From: Hymenopus coronatus
Taxonomy: Eukaryota > Arthropoda > Insecta > Mantodea > Hymenopodidae
DNA length: 64,000 nucleotides
Assembly: GCA_030762935.1 (NCBI GenBank)
Contig: CM060881.1
Span: forward strand, 104,384,501-104,448,500
Reading direction: 5' to 3'
Below are positions 11,400-22,820 of this stretch, piece after piece. Both the position numbers and the translations under genes were made by a program. Each line of letters opens with the position of its first letter. Position 1 is the stretch's first letter. The notes below the pieces were generated by a model. It had not been told where the DNA came from and did no database searches. It was given only the letters and a program-made list of their open reading frames with translations.

Positions 11400-12050
11400 A
11401 CATAACAGTAGATATTGAAGAGTATGGGAGCGAGAATAGAACCTTGTGGTACTCCCGCAAGAATTGGGCGTGTTGTTGACGTAAAGCTGTCTATGCGCAC
11501 AAAGAACTGACGCTTCGAGAAAACACTTTTAACAACTTGAATGAGATAATCTGGAAGTCCTATTCTATATAATTTCACCAGTAGACCTTTATGCCATAAG
11601 GTATCAAAAGCTTGTGCTATATCTAGGAATACTGCAGCAGTGTATTGTTTTCTTTCGAAGCTCTTAATGATACACTCGGTAATTCTTAGCAATTGATGAG
11701 TAGTGGAATGTTGAGGACGGAAGCCAAATTGAAAGCTGGGAATAACATTGTTGTGATAAATAAAGGTTGACATGCGCTTATGTATAACTTTTTCCAACAG
11801 ATTTGATAAAGTAGGAAGACGGCTGATTGGGCGATAGCTGGATGATAAATACTTAGGTTTTTGTGGTTTATGGAATACAATAATTTCCGCTAATTTCCAT
11901 GATTAAGGAAAGTACCGAAATTTCAATGTGTTATTGAAAACATTAGTTAAATAGGCAAGAGATTTTCCTGTGAGTTGTTTTAATATAAGTTTGGGGATTA
12001 GATCATGTCGTGGTACCTTTTTATTTGGTAGGTTCTGGATAAAGTAGAGT
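11400..12050 (-). pseudogene. Jockey-like LINE reverse transcriptase fragment inside SINE-B
   Basis: Reading down the minus strand gives KKVPRHDLIPKLILKQL, then SSYRPISRLPTLSNLLEK, MSTFIYHNNVIPSFQFGFRP, AAVFLDIAQAFDTLWHKGL and GVPQGSILAPILFNIY. These are fingers and palm motifs of a Jockey-clade reverse transcriptase, without the catalytic YADD/FADD segment. There is a stop or frame break near the WKLAEIIVFHK motif. Both ends are truncated. The flanks TCTTCCTTCTGGAAG (left) and GCTATTTCGGAAG (right) both match the same SINE position, consistent with a diverged target-site duplication. Confidence 0.82.
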
Positions 12051-12051
12051 A

Positions 12052-12215
12052 GCTATTTCGGAAGGGAAGAAAAGCCTTTGTCCCGTATCGTATATTTACC
12101 GCACGTAAAAGAAACTCAAGCCTGATAAAGAGGCCTCTGAGCAAAATTAGGTGGTCTTTCACGCCCAGTATAGAATGGGATGCTGAGAACCACAGTAATT
12201 AAAGGGGTTCTTAAA
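12052..12215 (+). mobile_element. SINE-B copy 1, right part
   Basis: Continues the SINE: TTTCGGAAGGGAAG, then CCGCACGTAAAAGAAACTCA, AGAGGCCTCTGAGCAAAA, GGTCTTTCACGCCC and GAACCACAG. It aligns block for block with the uninterrupted copy at 48.5 kb. Confidence 0.8.
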
Positions 12216-13530
12216 TAAAACATAATTTTCATTTTGAAGGAAATAAATTGAAGAATCAAATGAAATTATAAACTGCAGAAAGACTAGCTACATATACTAG
12301 CTAAGAAACAACGACCCAAAAATCTAGAAATATATATGAAATAGAATTTAATTGCTTCATTTCCTGACGTAAGCTAAGAATATATTCCAAACAATTGTAA
12401 GTACTTGGGACCAATTTGTAAGCTAAAATGCTTGAAAATTTTGATCTTGCATGTCTTGAAAAAATAAATTCTGTATAACATTATAATTTTTTACTTTTTG
12501 TTAATGCCCGTGTTCTAAATGGGTATCACAATTTTCACAAAGCCATGTATAGGTATTTAAATAAATGTCACACCTTTTTTATCCCTTCTTATTTCTTCGA
12601 CAGTATAATTCTAGCTATTCCTCTTTAAACTGCGGATTGATTATTATTAGGCCCAATTTGGGTTCTTTAGTGATATTGTAAATAATTCAAAGCAAATGTT
12701 AAAATATTTCTATTCAAAACAATAAATTTACTTCAAGTAGATATTATTTTTCATGCATTTTTATGTTTCATATAATATAATTTCTTAAATTATTAGTTGC
12801 TTGTTTTACTTTACCCTATCATTTATGTTTACTTTGCTTATACTAAGAAGTTATGGTTGACAGTGTTGGGCAATTTCAGCAAAATCTACAAATTAGGAAC
12901 AAAATGCAAAATTACAACAGGTAGGATGATTAAAATTAAATTGAAAGCTTTAAATTTGAATGAGAAAATATGTAAATATCCAACGTCACAAAGAGAGTCT
13001 ACATTCCTCCATTTGGCACATGAGTCCTATAGAAAATTGGTTTCTAATACAATATTGAAAGTTGCAGTTGCTAATGCAATTGTTTTCCATTGCATTTCAA
13101 GAGATAAAATATACATCACAGGTGTAGAAATAACAGGAGCATGAAAGAAAAAAAAACCCTAAAGATAGACTTCAAAAGAAAGTATGGAAGTTACTACAGA
13201 CATCACAGAAATAATAGGAATATTTTTAGTCAGCATGCAAAATGTAAGCACCATAGCTTCAAATTTGAGTAAAAGCTTCTTAGCAAGTATTGATATTAGC
13301 AAGTATTATAATCTCATAACATTCTAAAGATTACGATGAGGCATAATCCTTTTCATTACTTAAGAAGTATTCTTTTTCGTATCATTTTTTTGGACATTCT
13401 ATCACAGTGACTTTGGATCGTTATGCATCCTTATAAGAAGTATCCCTTTTAATGCTCTCCTAGTTCCATTACTTAATACTACTGTTATATTAGCTTCCGG
13501 AAATACATTTCAAGATAGCAAGCCTAAAAA
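12216..13530. other. No confident gene; one 115-codon ORF of unknown nature
   Basis: AT-rich DNA. The plus-strand ORF at 12797-13144 (MLVLLYPIIYVYFAYTKKLW...) has a hydrophobic start and a lysine-rich middle, but I see no family signature and no splice or promoter context. It is probably chance. Confidence 0.35.
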
Positions 13531-14012
13531 AATTGATGTGCTCCATTCACATGAGTTTCTCTATATCTCAGTAACATATTATTCCTACAAAGGTTATTCT
13601 TCTACCTACTGCATGCTAATATAGAAAAACATTAGCGTATATAGTCGTATTACTTAGTTCTTTATGAATAAAGTCGAAACTAGGGAACACATTAGGCAAA
13701 ACCGATAGTCAAATCTTTTAAAAGTTGATTGTGTATTACACAAATTGTGTGTTTTTGATAAAAAAAATATTTAAAATTGTTTCTATGTGAATGGTAGTAA
13801 TGGGATTTTTTTCATAATCTTCCTGTCGCATCATTGGGTGATACCAAGTGTGGTTTTTGGGCTATGCAGTATTCAGATACATACATACACACAAATAGAA
13901 TAACTCACAAAATATATATTTCCGGTGAAATCTCAACATCGAATTTTTGGGTGGATTGGAGCATCTTCTCTAGCTGTTGTGTATACATTTTATTTACATA
14001 CACATTAGAAAA
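13531..14012 (+). repeat. HER copy 3, internally deleted
   Basis: Head (TTGATGTGCTCCATTCACAT) joined through a deletion to the AAATACC/TTTCCGGTGAAATCTC tail region. The hairpin end is degraded. Confidence 0.8.
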
Positions 14013-14084
14013 ATTTTAAGTAACTCAAATTTGAAAAAAAATATTCGCAGTGTCTCGGAAGCGGCTGAATCAACAACAAAAAAA

Positions 14085-14602
14085 TATTATATAATTTGTA
14101 TTTTAACAGATCTACAGTTTTTGTGTAGTAAACATTTGTCTATCTCTTACATTTTAGCACTTACACAAAACTTATACAAAAGTCATCCAGAATAAAAAGG
14201 TCTTTGAAGTTTATTCCCATAAAATTCCATTTCAGAAGTTATTCCCAGAAAATTAGTTTGTCATACTTTCTTGAACGTACGTGATTATATTCAAAATTGC
14301 TAAAGCCATTTTTGATAAAATTAAATTTTTGAAAAATAGTATTTGATGGAGCATTTTTCGTGTCGTATTCTTAATAGATACTTAACTTAAATACCAAGTT
14401 TGGTATTTAATCAACTTTTCGTTTTTGAGTTATGTCCTCTGACGCAAACACACATGGACCTCTTTCTACTAATATAGTTTTATGGATTCAGAGGAACTTA
14501 AAACATGATTTCCGGTGAAATCTGCTTATGAATTTTGTTGTGGTATACAGTATCTTCTCTATTCACTATGTGCATTGTGCTTACGTGATAGAGAAAGTAA
14601 AA
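14085..14602 (+). repeat. HER copy 4, head missing
   Basis: Runs from the TTTTTGTGTAGTAAAC block to a complete tail. Hairpin arms CTCTATTCAC and GTGATAGAG differ from copy 1 but still pair. Confidence 0.85.
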
Positions 14603-14639
14603 ATGCAGTGCCATAGCCGAGATTTGAAACACAGACTGC

Positions 14640-14740
14640 TTCAGTAATTTAATTTAGTGCCGAGTTGTTGCTATTATAGCTTATTTGGTTAAACGCTTGG
14701 ATGGAAATCGGAAGATTCTGGGTAAAAATTGGTGGTATAG
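14640..14740 (+). mobile_element. Possible SINE head (SINE-E type)
   Basis: TAGCTTATTTGGTTAAACGC resembles a pol III A box and is near-identical to the head at 35.07 kb (minus). A clear B box is not preserved. Confidence 0.3.
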
Positions 14741-14879
14741 AATTTTTCAGTCTGAATTTTAGCTTTTTAAACATTTTCTGTAGACGGCTTGTGTGAAAGA
14801 ACAGTTACATACGTTTAAGGGGACAATCACTTCAAAATCAAAAGGTTTTTGAAAAGTTTCTGATTTTTTAATTTCTGTA

Positions 14880-15165
14880 TTTCGTACATAACACTGAGAA
14901 GGTATTACATTCCATCCAAAAATTAAATACCGAGATTTCACTGAAACAACACATTTTAAGTTTCCCTGAAAAAAATAGAAAAAATCCTATTTGTGTGTGA
15001 ACAAGCCGATTAAACACCAAACTTGATGTTAGAGTTCATCATCTTCCAGGGAAAGACACGAAGATTTTGAAGAGAATTCCGACCCCAAGCTACCCCTTAT
15101 ATACAAAAATATTTCGAGGTATTGCTTGTTATAGGTTAAAATATTTTAATACTTATATATTTCCC
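14880..15165 (-). repeat. HER fragment 5
   Basis: Minus-strand tail region without the hairpin: ATTCCATCCAAAAATTAAAT, GAGATTTCACTG, then the CTTCCAGGGAAAGACACGAA block. Confidence 0.75.
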
Positions 15166-16490
15166 AAAAGGGAAATGATTATTTATATTGTTTGATCATG
15201 GTTAAGCAATGTAAGCGAAATTTCAAAACTATCACATAGCGTTCATCTCTTAAAAGAGTTCACTCATTCTTTCGCTTCATGCATTCCATCTTGTACAAGT
15301 AAATATTATCATATTAAAACCATTTCTGCTAATGTTTGTCTCATTTAGCATGCAATAGAAGTATTAATTTGTTGCCGAATGAATAAGGAATGGAGCAGGA
15401 ATGAAACTCACCACATATTTTTTATAGTTTCGGCAATCACCTAATTAATAGCGATGTATTTCTCTTAAAGCATTTCTCTATTACTTCAAAATCATTGCGC
15501 ATTTATGAGAAAATGGGTCATTTATTTTAGAAAATGTTAAGCCGATAAAATTCTGTTTGAAATAGAACCAAAAACCTAACTCTCATATACTTGAAGAAAC
15601 AAAGAAACCGCATGACTTGTAAAAGCGGAAGCTTCTATTAATGATGGGTAGCAGATAGTTTTCCTTTTAAAGCTAAGTCAAATTGCATCTTTTTATTGTA
15701 AATTGAACGGAAGTTTTCTGTGTAATAGTGCATATGTACAGAGTAAAAATGGTACATATGGACTCATTTTAAATAATATACTTCAAATACAAGGGACATG
15801 TCTACAACTATAATTTATATGTCAACTTAAAGAAAGAAATTCAAACTAGAAGTTACTCCAAATGAAAAAAGTAGTTTTATTTATTTTTGGCATTAGCTCC
15901 ACTATAAAGTATTACTCTAACAATAGCAAGTAAGCTTATCAAGTTTCAATAAATCAAAAAGAAAGAATCAAACACAAATGTTTTTAAAAGTATACTTTCA
16001 TCATAAACAATGTGATGTTAATGATCAGAGTAATTAGTTGAAAATATCTGTCTTGTCAGCTAATGCGCTGTGCAATATGTTGCCAGCCACATGCTCAGAA
16101 GTTCTTGTAGTATAGTTAATCAAAAACCATTGTGGGTACTCTTCAACATTAAAGTTGAAAAAGAGATTCAAACTTATGTTATCACAGGCATTGATATACT
16201 TTAGTTTATTTATTTTAATGCATTTAAGTCACCTTAACTTTTCAGTCTTATTGCAACTACATACAGATTTCTACACAGATTTGTAAATCATTTTAGATTT
16301 TATAAAACTCATAGGTTTTTAAATGTAGTTACATTATCAAGTAGTGTTTGAAATGTTGCCTTCATTTCTGAAATTCTGGACGGTCTACGATTATATGTTA
16401 AACGGTGAAGACGGTATGACATTGTTAACATACATGTGATTAGAAAAGGTGAGTGCAAGTCCTTTGTTCTTATTCTTCTTGTTCTACTTT
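15166..16490. other. No gene seen
   Basis: AT-rich spacer. A short stretch near 15320-15360 vaguely resembles the HER GCTAAT...GCATG block, too weak to annotate. Confidence 0.4.
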
Positions 16491-16690
16491 CAAGGATTAA
16501 ACCTTATTTGGTTTGTTCGGGCTTCAATTATTAAAGTCGCTATATCCTTCTTTCCCCTTGTCTGTTTCTCCAATTTTCAGTTCAGCCTTTTCCGGGGCAT
16601 TCTTTTGGAATCCATTCTAAGATATGTTCATACCATTATTTCCTTTACTCTGACTTGTTATTTTGTTTTGTTTTCGGAATGAATCACCAA
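16490..16690 (-). pseudogene. LINE C-terminal remnant (RTE-like)
   Basis: Minus-strand reading with in-frame stops gives TYLRMDSKRMPRKRLN, then KLEKQTRGKKDIATLIIEAR, TNQIRFNP and a stop. This matches the C-terminal pattern W..HLxRM...R.P of RTE-like ORFs, as in the first LINE (WESHLQRMDNSRIP). A GAA-rich tail follows on the minus strand. Too short and broken to place in a clade with certainty. Confidence 0.55.
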
Positions 16691-16759
16691 ATAACTGGAT
16701 TACATGTTTGAATTAAGAGTTCTGCACGGTTAAGAAATAAGTGATGTTTTACTGCTACT

Positions 16760-17096
16760 GGGGTCGTCTCTTTAGCGTGGTGGTAACGTTGCTGCTTGTC
16801 AAGCAAGAGACCTGGGTTCGATTTCCAGGGGATTTTCCCCCCGCTGCGAAACCTGGACTGGGATGCACTCAGCCTCGTGAGTTCCCTGAGGGGCCAATTG
16901 GGGAGTTATTTGATGGAGAATTAGTGGCTCCAGGTCCTAAAGACCGCATTATCTGGCCGGGGGGATCGAAGCACTGACCACGTCTCACCCCCCTCCATAC
17001 TGCACCCCACCCATGACGCCTGTAATGGATCGAGATGGGGGACGCAGCGGCCGAGCGATAGACCAAGGCTCTTATTGAGCTGAATGAATGAATGAA
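16760..17096 (+). mobile_element. SINE-C, full-length tRNA-derived SINE
   Basis: The head carries TAGCGTGGTGGTAACG (A box) and TGGGTTCGATTTCC (B box) about 30 nt apart, as in a tRNA gene. A GC-richer body of about 230 bp ends in a (TGAA)4 tail at 17081-17096. Only one copy of this body occurs in the window. Such elements are transcribed by pol III and mobilised by LINE machinery. ORFs across it are incidental. Confidence 0.8.
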
Positions 17097-17620
17097 CTGT
17101 ATTTATTGACATAACAATAGTATATATTAAACATCATCAATCGCACCAGTCCACAGACCGTACGTGCTTTTGTAATACAGACTAAAAGCAATATTAAAAC
17201 AACAACAAAAAATTAAAAGAGTAAACACGAAAATAGAAAGGCTGCTATTGAACCCCGTGTGCTTTAGGCAACATGCCTAGCGCTAATATCATACATGCTG
17301 CATATGTTTTGGGCTGAAAAGCTGAGCGTGAGCTATTCGCCAACACATCAGGGGTAATCGTTTGAAGGTCAATTATTCGCCTGCATTTGTGTCCTAGTAT
17401 ATACCTTGTCAATTGGAACTGATCGAGCCGTGAATGAACCGGCTCAGGGCTTGACTCGCAGATGTCCCAACCTCTTCCAGTTCACTAGTTCTCTGTGTAA
17501 TTCACCAGCACCGCCACGTGGTATAATATTACAGACTGAATTAATGTGAATCTGCTGAATGTTTGGTTCGACTTATGTATGCGAGAAAATACTTTCAATA
17601 ATGAGCCTTTGTGCGTAAAA
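17097..17620. other. Spacer with a weak SINE-like fragment
   Basis: On the minus strand near 17245-17295, GCTAGGCATGTTGCC and GGGGTTCAATAGC look like the middle and B box of a tRNA-like head. Nothing else is recognisable. Confidence 0.3.
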
Positions 17621-17621
17621 A

Positions 17622-18034
17622 TGTCTGATGTGTTCCATTCACACGTACATCTCTGTAACAAATTCTTGTTAAAAAACGGACTTCACAGATTATTCCCAGA
17701 AAAATTAAGATATACATTTTATTTGGCGCGTAAATATCTTTAATATACGGCATTTTTGAAAAATTCAGAATTTTAAAAAAATTATTCCATGTAAAGAGTA
17801 GTTTGGGGTAGAGGATTTTCCTCGAAATCTTTGTGTCACATCCTTGGAAGATACTACCGACTTTTCGCTTTTGAGTTATCGTATTCACAGACACGGACCT
17901 TTATTTAAACTTTTTCTTATATACAGGGGACCCTAAAACGTCTATTTCCGGTGAAATCTCGGTATCGAATTTTTGGATAAAATACGATACCTTCTCTATA
18001 CACTATGCATATAGTACGTGTAGAAAAATAAAAA
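17622..18034 (+). repeat. HER copy 6, internally deleted
   Basis: Head joined directly to the TTATTCCCAGAAAAATTAAG block, skipping about 450 bp. The tail hairpin region is present (ACACTATGCATATAGTACGT). Confidence 0.88.
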
Positions 18035-18097
18035 GAACATCAAGCGTTTCAGATACTGCTTTGAAAACTATATTACGCTTTCAATCAGCGAAACATT

Positions 18098-18900
18098 CAA
18101 TCACCTAAAAATTCGATACCGAGATTTCAGCGGAAATAGACGTTTTAGGGTCCTCTGTATCAAAAAATATAATTTTTAGAAAAAGGTCATTGTGTTTGTG
18201 TATATCTGAACACAATAACTGAAAAACGAAAAGTCCGTAAAGTGCCAAACAGTATATAAGTTTAGTATCTTCGAAGGATGCGTCACGAAGATTTTGAGAA
18301 AAATCCACCCAACCCCAACTGTCCTTTACAGGGAACATTTTTAAAAAATCTTGATTTTCTCAAAAATGGCAACGATTTTGATTAAAATTCTGTGTATAAA
18401 GATTTTATATGGTAAATTAAATTTATATCTTGAGTTTTCTGAGAATAGCCTCTGAAGACTACTTTATTCTGAATGAATTTTGCTGAATTTTGCGTAATTG
18501 GTAAACCGTAAGAGATAGACAAAAACTTATTCCCCAAGAAATGTAGATCGCGTTAAAGTACACACTTAATGTAGTATACGTTTTTTTCGTGGAGTTGACT
18601 TTTTTTAAATATTCCTTGTTATTAGTTTAAATTATTAAATACTTATACTTTTCTCTCACGGAAATTTGTGAGCTCCTGTCCATACAAACAAAGGAACTTT
18701 AATTACATAGCAACCAGCTGATGACTATCACATTAGTCTATGATACTCCATTATTTCCCTTCTACTTACAAGGAAGCTAATAATAATACACTTTCTGCTA
18801 AGTTTTTCTGGATTAGTATAAATAAATAGAAGAATAACCTTTTTCACAATAATTTATTGTAAAGATAAAGAGAAAGTCATGTAAATTGAACACACCAGAT
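18098..18900 (-). repeat. HER copy 7, nearly full
   Basis: Runs from the CCTAAAAATTCGATACCGAG block to the head (AATTGAACACACCAGATTTT). The tail hairpin is lost. Confidence 0.88.
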
Positions 18901-18905
18901 TTTTT

Positions 18906-18994
18906 TTTTGGACAAAGAGGACCCTAAAATATCCTGTGAAATCTGGGTTAAGTGCAATACCTTCTCTACCTTCGTACCATGTAAAGAAACTGGA
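18906..18994 (+). repeat. HER tail fragment 8
   Basis: Plus-strand terminal block (ACAAAGAGGACCCTAAAA ... CCTTCTCTAC) abutting the next head. Together with copy 9 it forms a tail-to-head junction. Confidence 0.75.
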
Positions 18995-18996
18995 AA

Positions 18997-19516
18997 ATCT
19001 GATGTGTACCATTCACATGACTTTCTCTATATCTCTGCAACAAATTATTGTTGAAAAGCTTATGCTTCTATTTACTTCTGCTACTCGAGAACAAATTAGC
19101 AGAAATAGTCTTATTATTTGTTTCCTTGTAAGTAGAAGCGAAATAAGGGAGTACAATAGGTTAAAGTGATAGTAAAAACCTGGTTGCTATGTGATTGAAG
19201 TTATTTGTTTATATGGACAGGAGCTGACAAACTCCTATATGAGAAAAGTAAGTTTTTCATAGCTGAAACCAAAAACAATGAATATCTCAAAAACGATCAA
19301 CTCCACGAAAAAAATGTATGTAACATAAATTGTGTGTTTTAACGTGCTCTACATTTCTTGTGTAGTAAGTTTTTGTCTAGTCTTACGGCTTGGCAGTGAT
19401 GTAAAGTTCCGTAAAATTCGTCCAGAGTAAAGTAGGCTCCTGAGGCTATTCCGAGAAAATTCAAGATATACATTTTGTTTGTCAGGTAAATATCTTTAAT
19501 AAACGATATTTTGGCC
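18997..19516 (+). repeat. HER copy 9, 5' two thirds
   Basis: Head to the AATATCTTTAATAAACGATA block, then cut by LINE sequence at about 19517. Confidence 0.88.
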
Positions 19517-20160
19517 AGAAAGCCTGATGTAGTCTTCTTATACAACACAGTTGTAGGCTATTATCCTGTAGCTGTTCCATATTTTCCTCAGACATCCCAG
19601 TTTTCTTTGTCCCTGTGACTAGTAAGTGTATGCAATTGTTGGAACTCTGTTTTCTTTCATTCTGTTTAAATGTTGTTTCCATTTTGTTCTACATTTTGTT
19701 ATTATTTTGATTAGTTATTCTATTTATAGTTGCATTTCATTGTTATATCCTTTAACTAATCTAGTATATCTAGCTATGATTCTGAAGAACTTCATTTCAT
19801 TGCTGCCATTAACCATGTTTCTGAATCATATGTTATAACTGGGATAGCGTTGTTTTAAACACTTTTATTATGAATATTTTCTTTCTTTACTACTTCAAGC
19901 TATTTTAGTGAGCCTGTTATGTAGCTTAATTTATTTAAGGCTTTATTAATATATGTTTCCGATCCATGTATCATTTAATACTTTGACGCTTGATCGATAG
20001 TTTTATTTTCTAGGACTATTTTGGACCGAACTGGATGAATATTTTAAAATGCTTTGTCTATAGATATTTCAAGGATGTATGTTTTTGCTATGTGATATAA
20101 CTTAAATGGCATATCTTGAAGTTCGGCCTCGCTTCTTGTATCAACATTTGATCATCCGTT

Positions 20161-20195
<35 letters not shown>

Positions 20196-20255
20196 ATTCT
20201 TGTCCCTAAATGAATTCTCCCTGAGTTTGTTTCCATGATCTTACCAAGTCGTCTA
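19517..20255 (-). pseudogene. Decayed RTE-like LINE, 3' part (split by SINE-A)
   Basis: Minus-strand reading from about 20160 gives DDQMLIQEARPNFK, LEISIDKAF, RSKIVLENKTIDQASKY, INKALNKLSYITGSLK, ITYDSETW and, lower down, TKWKQHLNRMKENRVPT. The same order occurs in the first LINE (RSKIVLSNKVLEQVIKF, LLYGSETW, WESHLQRMDNSRIP), so this is a relative. Stops and frameshifts are frequent, so it is old. A 32-nt T run sits at 20160-20192. The upstream half lies beyond the SINE at 20632. Confidence 0.75.
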
Positions 20256-20631
20256 TTTTTATTTATTTATTTTTTTTGTAGTCGGCTTACCCTCCTCTTA
20301 AGTGGAACTGACACCCCCTAGAACTTATAAGCGGTTGCCTAAGCGTCAGAAGCATGTAAGTGACACCTAACCACAGATTGGAGAACCTGGAACGAGTGGT
20401 TGGCCCGTAGCCAGGCATGCTAGTGAAGAAGTGGATGATTTTAGATGCAAGCGATACGAATGATAGAAAAAGTGATGATGGAGAAATTGCTGGAATGAGT
20501 ACCGAGGACCCGGAGAAAACCTACCCAGATGCCGTTTTGTCCACCATAAATCTCACATGCGGGCGCTTGGGATCGAACCAGGCTGCCTAGATAGGAGGCG
20601 AGCTGTCTAACCACTCGACCACGGCGCACCT
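20256..20631 (-). mobile_element. SINE-A copy 1, full length with target-site duplication
   Basis: tRNA-like head on the minus strand: CCGTGGTCGAGTGGTTAGAC (A box), then CCTGGTTCGATCCCAAGC (B box). A body follows with GGTGGACAAAACGGC and GGGGGTGTCAG, ending in an (AAAT)n tail. Direct repeats GTCGTCT flank it at 20248-20254 and 20632-20638. It lies inside a LINE at what was the reverse-transcriptase DD-L codons. A second copy is at 28.24 kb. Confidence 0.88.
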
Positions 20632-20880
20632 GTCGTCTGTATATAGATTAAAAACACTGAGCAATCTAGCCTGACCACAGTTGAAGCAAATATTGGTTCT
20701 CGTTTATCCAGCTTGATTTTCGTTTCTTTATATAGGTTTTAGTATTTCAGCGAGCATGACTAAGGGGTATTTGCTACAGCTCGATGCCTCTTATTCATCT
20801 ACTTTGCTGCCCTGTGCCGAGATTGCGTTTTAAATTGATTTAGATTTCTTTTGATGGTGTTGTGCTGGAGAATCTATTTA
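20632..20880 (-). pseudogene. Decayed RTE-like LINE, upstream part
   Basis: Continuation of the LINE at 19.5-20.26 kb. Minus-strand peptides read RGIEL, KKRKSSWINENQ and, near the SINE junction, FNLYTDD followed across the SINE by LVRSWK and GRIHLGTRI. This recalls the FNIYxDD segment before the FADD motif. Heavily decayed. Confidence 0.5.
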
Positions 20881-20945
20881 GGATAGGATATGAACGGAGG
20901 AGATTCAAGACCTAACCGGTGCGCTTTTGTACCTAGGCCCCGGAA

Positions 20946-21189
20946 AATACGAAAATTAAATACCAAGTTTGAAACGTTACCGACTTTTCGTTTTTGAGAT
21001 ATCGTGTTCACAGTCATGCGGGCACAGACTCACTGACATGCTTACACACGGACCTTTTTCTAAAACTGAATTTTTTGGGTATGGAGGACCCTAAAACGTG
21101 TATTTCCGGTGAAATTTCGGTATGGAATTTTTTTGGTGGAGTGCAATACCTTCCTTACCTAGGTGCCACGTATTATGTAGAAAAAGTAA
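20946..21189 (+). repeat. HER tail fragment 10
   Basis: From TTAAATACCAAGTTTG to the degraded hairpin; followed after 10 bp by the head of copy 11 (tail-to-head). Confidence 0.85.
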
Positions 21190-21198
21190 TAACCAAAA

Positions 21199-22069
21199 AT
21201 CTGACGTGTTCCATTTACATGACTTGGTCTACATCACCGTAACAAAGTATGTTAAAAAGCTTATTCTTCTATCTACTTCATGATAATCCAGATAAACATT
21301 AGCAGATACTGTTTTTAGTACTTGCTTCCTTGTAAGTAGAAGAGAAACAAAGGGATCACTAAGCTAAAGCAATAGTCAAATATTTTAAAAGTTCGTTACC
21401 ATGTGGTTGAAAACCGTTTCTTTTCATGACCAGGACTTTACAGATTCCCGTGTGAGAAAATCTAAAGTTATTTCAACATTGAAACCACTAACAAGGAGTA
21501 TGTAGAAATGGTTAACCCTACGAAACAAATTTATATGACATAAATTGTGTGTTTTTCCGAGATCTACATTTTTTGTGTAGTGGGTTTCTGTCTACCTCTT
21601 ACGAATTATCAGTTATTCAAAATTCAGCAAAACAAAGAGCTTTTCATAGTCTATTCCCAGACAATTGAAAATATATATTTAATTTGTCATGTAAGTATTT
21701 TTACTATACGGTATTTTAATCAAAATAATTTTGAGAAAATCAGGATTTTCGAAAAATTTTCAATGTAAAGTGTAGTTTGGGGTGCGGAGATTTTCATCAA
21801 AATATTTTCTGTCGTATCCTTGGAAGATACTAAAATTAAGAAACAAGTTTGGTATTTTACCCATCTTTTGTTTTTGAGTTTTCGAGCTCACAGACATACG
21901 GACACACACACACACACACTCACACATACGGATATTTTCTATAAATGATTTTTATTATACAAGAGACCCTAAAACCAGTGTTTGCAGTGAAATCTCCGTA
22001 TCGAATTTTTGGGTAGAGTGCAATATCTTCTCTTCATGGGTACTATGCATAGTGTAGAGAAAGTAATAG
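21199..22069 (+). repeat. HER copy 11, full length
   Basis: All blocks in order. CA repeat near 21900-21925. Tail palindrome ACTATGCATAGT. Confidence 0.92.
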
Positions 22070-22084
22070 CCAATAAAGTCACAA

Positions 22085-22820
22085 GATGTCAGAGGTCAGC
22101 CACCACTGACTATAATATATCTGTGACCAAGCACAAAGTGGTCCCGTGGCGTCTCACAGACGCCAGGTGTACTTTATTTACATGTTCCCTTGAAAAATAC
22201 TCTGGCTGACTTGCGGTGCCATCTACCATTCTATTAACTAATTAAAAACACATTTTGCTCATTAATTTCGCATTAGTTGCAATTCAGTGTTTGAAGGAAG
22301 AAATTGCTTCCGCAGCTTCGTTGCTGGAGTCTACCAGACGCCTCGTGACCTTCTACGCTACTGAAGGTAAATATCTTATTTTTATTTTATGTAGTAGATT
22401 ATTTATTAATACTAATAAGTGCTAAATAAGTATTTTTTTAGTATTCAGATCCAATATGACCTCAAAGAAGACCTACACTCTGGAAAATTCACGTAAAGGT
22501 TGTTCCAGGAGGAAGATTAATCTGGTGATGACTTGGATATTTAGAGTGACTTGGAAGAAGACGGAGTGGAAATGAGAGAAGAAAATCGGACTCCAGTGAT
22601 AGTGACAGTGACAACCATGTCGAATATTTTTGGGAAGGAACAAAGCTTCAAAGGGCTAAAAAGGTGTCCACCAAAAAAGTGTTTGCACACGGCGACAAAA
22701 TATTATCACCAATTTATCGGGAGTGAAAGATGCCGCGAAAAATGTGAACGGCAATGGAATGTTGGGAATGATTTTTCGATAAGGAATTGTTATTTAGAAT
22801 TGTTGAGTACACAAATAAAA
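22085..22820 (+). pseudogene. piggyBac-like transposase, N-terminal part (5' of a HER insertion)
   Basis: A possible start at 22456 reads MTSKKTYTLENSRKG. Frames then shift through DDLDI, SDLEEDGVEMREENR and SSDSDSDNHVEYF, the acidic leader usual in piggyBac transposases. It is cut at 22821 by HER copy 12. An intron-like stretch (GAAG-GTAAATA at about 22366 to TTTTTAG at about 22441) precedes the ATG. The left terminal repeat and TTAA duplication were not identified. Function lost through frameshifts and insertions. Confidence 0.6.

Noticed and set aside
12797..13144. 115-codon ORF as a host gene
   Set aside because: No family signature, no splice or promoter context, AT-rich surroundings; listed only as part of an unassigned stretch.
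16741..17112. Three ORFs of 63-78 codons
   Set aside because: They cross a full-length tRNA-derived SINE; composition follows the SINE body.
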